From contig NZ_FWXO01000001.1 in NCBI RefSeq assembly GCF_900176415.1, forward strand, positions 1,174,053 through 1,238,052: a stretch of 64,000 nucleotides of DNA, given 5' to 3'. The position numbers and the translations under genes were made by a program. The notes under the pieces were generated by a model. It worked only from the letters and a program-made list of their open reading frames with translations, was not told the DNA's origin and searched no databases. Below are positions 60,765-64,000 of this stretch, one piece after another; position 1 is the stretch's first letter, and the number at the start of each line of letters is the position of its first letter. This stretch comes from Cellulophaga tyrosinoxydans. Lineage in GTDB: Bacteria; Bacteroidota; Bacteroidia; Flavobacteriales; Flavobacteriaceae.

Positions 60765-63527
60765 ATGAAAACAATACTTTATTTAGTTACCTTTTGTATG
60801 TTTGGAATCTTTGGATATTCTCAAACTACTGTAAAAGGAAGCGTTGTAGATCAAGACAACCAGCCAATACCAGGCGCAAATGTGGTAATTACGGGTAAAT
60901 CTGTTGGAACAGTAACCGATTTTGATGGTAATTTTATTCTTGAAACTTCAGAAGTTCCACCTTTTAGTTTAAAGATTACTAGTATCGGATACAGTGAGAG
61001 TGTAAAAAATATAACAGCAAATAATCAAAATATAGCTGTTGTTTTGAATGAAACTCAAACTTTATTGGATGAAATAGTAATTTCTGCCTCAAGAACGCCT
61101 GAGCGTATTTTTGAATCTCCAGTAACGGTAGAGCGTTTTGGTATAGAAGCAATTAAAAATACCACAGCAGCCGATTTTTATGGCGGATTAGAAAATCTAA
61201 AAGGAGTTGATGTAAACACGAACAGTTTAACATTTAAATCTGTTAACACAAGAGGTTTCGCATCATTTGCTAATACTAGATTTATGCAATTAGTAGATGG
61301 TATGGACAATTCTACACCGGCTTTAAACTTTCCAATTGGAAACTTAGTTGGTATGGTAGAAACAGATGTTAAAAGTGTTGAACTACTACCAGGAGCATCT
61401 TCAGCACTTTATGGGGCAAATGCTTTTAACGGTATCTTATTTATGACGAGTAAAAGTCCTTTTGATTATGAAGGAATTAGTGTGTCAATTAAAAGAGGTA
61501 TCACCTCTCAAGAATCTGCAGGGGACAACTCCTATACCGATTTTGGTATTCGTGCAGCTCACAAATTCTCTGATAAATTTGCAGGTAAAGTAAACTTTGG
61601 ATACTTAAAAGGTACAGATTGGGCTGCAACTAGTGAAGTTGATAAAATTGACCCAACTAGAACAAGAGCAGATTATGACTATGATGGTATAAACGTATAT
61701 GGAGATGAGGTTTCTACTAACATTAGAGCGGCTTCTGGCTTAGGAATTATTCCAGATGTTGAGGTAAGTAGAACGGGTTATAATGAGCGTGTTTTAACTA
61801 ACTATAACGCAGAAAGTATAAAAGCAGATTGGGGTTTATACTATAGACCTATTGAAGATAACAGTTTAGAATTGTCTTATGTTGGTAAAGTAGGTACGGG
61901 TAATACCATTTATCAAGGTACAAATAGGTATAATATTAAAGGGTTTTTCCAAGAACAACATAAATTAGAAATTAAAAATGATAATTTCTTTTTAAGAGGG
62001 TATGTTGTAGCGGATAAAGCAGGTAACTCTTACGACATGGTGTTTACTGGAATAAACATTAACAGAGCATGGAAAAGCGATGAACAGTGGTTTCAAGAGT
62101 ATATAGGAACTTACGCAGGAATAGAATTATCTGGAAATCCATTGGGTTTAACAGATCAACAGAAGCATGATCAAGCTAGAGCAGTAGCAGATACTGGTAG
62201 ATATTTACCAGGAACACCAGAATTTGAGGCTGCATTTAACAAAAGTATAAATGATCCAAACTTAGCTACAGGATCTAAATTTCAAGATGCTTCTAAATAC
62301 TATCATTCAGATGCGAATTATAACTTTAGTCATTTAATTGATTTTGCTGAAATTCAAGTAGGAGGATCTTATAGAAGATATAGCTTAAATTCAGGAGGAA
62401 CTATTTATACCGATTTTGATGGTCCAATAGACTATTCTGAATATGGAGTGTATACACAAATACAAAAGAAGATTGATCTTGCTAATGAAAAAAGCATAAA
62501 ACTAACTGGATCAGTACGTTATGATAAATCAGAATTTTTTGATGGATTCTTCTCGCCACGTATTTCTGCAGGTTATACATTAAACAGAGATCATAATATA
62601 AGAGCTTCTGTGCAAACAGGTTTTAGAAACCCAACAACACAAGATTTATTTATTGGATTAGATGCTGGTAGAGCTATTTTAGTTGGTTCTGCTCCTGATA
62701 ATTTGGATCGTTATTCAACACCTTATGATGTTAGTCTAGCGGGTAGAAACGCTGGTCAACCAAATACAATTGAACAATCAGGTAGAGCTGCTTATGAAAA
62801 TGCATATTCAGCACAGTCCGTAGAGACCTTTAAGATTACCAATAACGTGGCTGATTTAAAAGTTTCTAATCCAGATTTGGTAAAGCCCGAGCAGGTTACT
62901 TCGGCAGAAATAGGATATCGCGGAAAAATTAACAAACTGGTTGTTGATTTTAGTGCCTATTACAATAGTTATAAAGACTTCATTTCTCAAGAAGTTGTTG
63001 ACGCACCTTATTATGGTGTTGCCGGTGATGGTAGTCTTTCTGTAGATGCTATCAGAAACGATGATGTACAACGCTATAGTACGTATACAAATTCTTCGGC
63101 CGATATTAATTCGTATGGAGCTTCTATAGGATTAGATATGAAAGTTCTTGGTAATTTTGATTTAGGAGGTAGTTATACTTTTACTAAACTAGATTTTGAT
63201 CGTGATGCTAACCCAGATGTTATGTTAAACTTTAACACTCCGGAACATAAGTTTAAAGCAAATTTCGGAAACGAAGAATTATTTAAAAACTTTGGATTTA
63301 ATCTATCTTATAGATTTAGCGATGATTATTTCTGGGAAGCTACCTTTGGAGAAGGCGTTGTTCCTGAATTCCATGTACTTGATGCTCAAGTAAGCTACGC
63401 TGTTCCGAGTATTAAATCTTTATTTAAATTGGGAGGAACAAACATTACAGGACAAGAGTACTTTACTGCTTTCGGAACAGGTTTTATTGGTTCTATGTAC
63501 TACCTATCTTGGACAATTAATAACTAA
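60765..63527 (+). CDS. TonB-dependent receptor with carboxypeptidase-like domain
   Basis: The 920-residue protein has a signal peptide (cleavage after FGYSQ), a carboxypeptidase-regulatory-like domain (VKGSVVDQDNQPIPGANVVI, residues 23-100), a TonB box-like LDEIVISASRTPERI, a plug (KGVDVNTNSLTFKSVNTRGF ..VKSVELLPGASSALYGANAF) and a barrel ending SMYYLSWTINN. It is 24 bases upstream of a lipoprotein gene of SGNH/GDSL type, a pairing that recurs in Bacteroidetes and suggests co-operation in uptake of an esterified substrate (inference). The substrate is not shown by sequence. Confidence 0.92.
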   Translation: MKTILYLVTFCMFGIFGYSQTTVKGSVVDQDNQPIPGANVVITGKSVGTVTDFDGNFILETSEVPPFSLKITSIGYSESVKNITANNQNIAVVLNETQTLLDEIVISASRTPERIFESPVTVERFGIEAIKNTTAADFYGGLENLKGVDVNTNSLTFKSVNTRGFASFANTRFMQLVDGMDNSTPALNFPIGNLVGMVETDVKSVELLPGASSALYGANAFNGILFMTSKSPFDYEGISVSIKRGITSQESAGDNSYTDFGIRAAHKFSDKFAGKVNFGYLKGTDWAATSEVDKIDPTRTRADYDYDGINVYGDEVSTNIRAASGLGIIPDVEVSRTGYNERVLTNYNAESIKADWGLYYRPIEDNSLELSYVGKVGTGNTIYQGTNRYNIKGFFQEQHKLEIKNDNFFLRGYVVADKAGNSYDMVFTGININRAWKSDEQWFQEYIGTYAGIELSGNPLGLTDQQKHDQARAVADTGRYLPGTPEFEAAFNKSINDPNLATGSKFQDASKYYHSDANYNFSHLIDFAEIQVGGSYRRYSLNSGGTIYTDFDGPIDYSEYGVYTQIQKKIDLANEKSIKLTGSVRYDKSEFFDGFFSPRISAGYTLNRDHNIRASVQTGFRNPTTQDLFIGLDAGRAILVGSAPDNLDRYSTPYDVSLAGRNAGQPNTIEQSGRAAYENAYSAQSVETFKITNNVADLKVSNPDLVKPEQVTSAEIGYRGKINKLVVDFSAYYNSYKDFISQEVVDAPYYGVAGDGSLSVDAIRNDDVQRYSTYTNSSADINSYGASIGLDMKVLGNFDLGGSYTFTKLDFDRDANPDVMLNFNTPEHKFKANFGNEELFKNFGFNLSYRFSDDYFWEATFGEGVVPEFHVLDAQVSYAVPSIKSLFKLGGTNITGQEYFTAFGTGFIGSMYYLSWTINN

Positions 63528-63551
63528 ACTGAATTCAAATCAATGTTTGAC

Positions 63552-64000
63552 ATGAAAAATTTAAAATATATATTCTTAGCTTCTTCACTTTTATTGTTTA
63601 CCAATTGTAACGATCCTGAAGATGTAGATTTAAACCCTATGGAAGTAGAAGAGCCAAAACCGGCTCTGGTTGCTGGTTCTGCTAACTTCTCAGATTATGT
63701 TGCCCTTGGCGCATCTTTTACTGCAGGCTATAGTGATGGAGCATTATTTAAAGCTTCGCAAGAAAATTCATTTCCAAAATTATTATCTAATCAGTTTGCA
63801 CTTGCTGGTGGCGGAAGTTTTACGCAGCCTCTTATGGCAGATAATACAGGTGCATTTTTAGGAATACCTACAAGTGCAGTTGGATATAGATTAGTATTTA
63901 ATGGTACAGGTCCACAAAGACTCAATGAGTTTTTTACTGCTCTAGGTGCTCCGGTACCACAGCCTACTACTAATCCTACTCAAAATTTGGGAAGTACTTT
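63552..64000 (+). CDS. SGNH/GDSL-type lipoprotein, 5' part (continues beyond window)
   Basis: The frame is open from 63552 to the end of the window (about 149 codons). The signal peptide MKNLKYIFLASSLLLFTNC ends in a lipobox; an in-frame ATG three codons earlier (63543) is a less typical start. After an acidic linker comes DYVALGASFTAGYSDGAL, which fits block I of SGNH hydrolases (GDS or GxS with nucleophile Ser) in its Bacteroidetes form, with Ala in place of Asp. The rest of the catalytic blocks lie outside the window. It is co-transcribed with the upstream TonB receptor. Confidence 0.75.
   Translation, partial: MKNLKYIFLASSLLLFTNCNDPEDVDLNPMEVEEPKPALVAGSANFSDYVALGASFTAGYSDGALFKASQENSFPKLLSNQFALAGGGSFTQPLMADNTGAFLGIPTSAVGYRLVFNGTGPQRLNEFFTALGAPVPQPTTNPTQNLGST

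Overview
This window is an AT-rich chromosomal segment of a member of the Bacteroidota, almost certainly a marine Flavobacteriaceae. The evidence is the many TonB-dependent receptors with carboxypeptidase-like N-terminal domains, DUF4270, DUF5689 and SbsA-type lipoproteins, a eukaryote-like isoleucyl-tRNA synthetase, a single-chain glycyl-tRNA synthetase, few Shine-Dalgarno sequences, and repeated matches to the Bacteroidetes -7 promoter element TAnnTTTG. I see no rRNA, tRNA, CRISPR array, prophage or transposase gene. The species cannot be named from the sequence.

Layout. 1-2.1 kb: 3' end of a TonB-dependent receptor and a small lipoprotein with 11-residue amphipathic repeats. 2.2-8 kb: ileS, a DksA/TraR-like regulator, a secreted protein, lspA, and a convergent 5-formyl-THF cyclo-ligase. 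8.5-12.6 kb: uvrC and a patatin/outer-membrane-barrel fusion. 12.7-19.1 kb: 4-hydroxyphenylpyruvate dioxygenase, a probable small RNA gene at about 14.09-14.19 kb, a DUF3108 protein, tryptophan 2,3-dioxygenase, an M23 peptidase lipoprotein and pgi. 19.3-23 kb: an Oar-like receptor and a four-helix membrane protein. 23.07-23.73 kb: three short GC-rich palindromic repeats and a decayed lipoprotein gene.

23.7-29 kb holds a secreted EEP-family nuclease divergent from a TonB receptor and a DUF5689/lamin-tail lipoprotein, a plausible extracellular nucleic-acid utilisation locus. 29-34 kb is a tandemly duplicated kinase-regulator module: two soluble multi-PAS histidine kinases, each followed by a CheY-like single-domain response regulator. 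34.2-41.9 kb: ankyrin protein, nitrilase-family amidase, Ig-like lipoprotein, ComF, a coiled-coil membrane protein, glyS, a MORN-type protein and a DinB-like protein. 42.2-48 kb: katG, then a siderophore-type TonB receptor operon with two small outer-membrane proteins.

48-56 kb: xth, an aldo/keto reductase, and a six-gene minus-strand operon (panC, panD, YbhN-like flippase domain protein, esterase-like protein, radA, peptidase-like lipoprotein). 55.9-60.6 kb: a stand-alone glycogen-synthase N-terminal domain, DUF4270 and glmS. 60.7-64 kb: another TonB receptor and the start of an SGNH/GDSL-type lipoprotein that runs off the window.

Most genes are housekeeping or envelope functions. The least explained items are the three-hairpin small RNA after hpd, the duplicated PAS kinase/regulator module, the nuclease/receptor/LTD locus with a repeat-derived nuclease C-terminus, the 13-bp duplication that breaks the lipoprotein pseudogene, and several proteins that keep a fold but have changed active-site residues.
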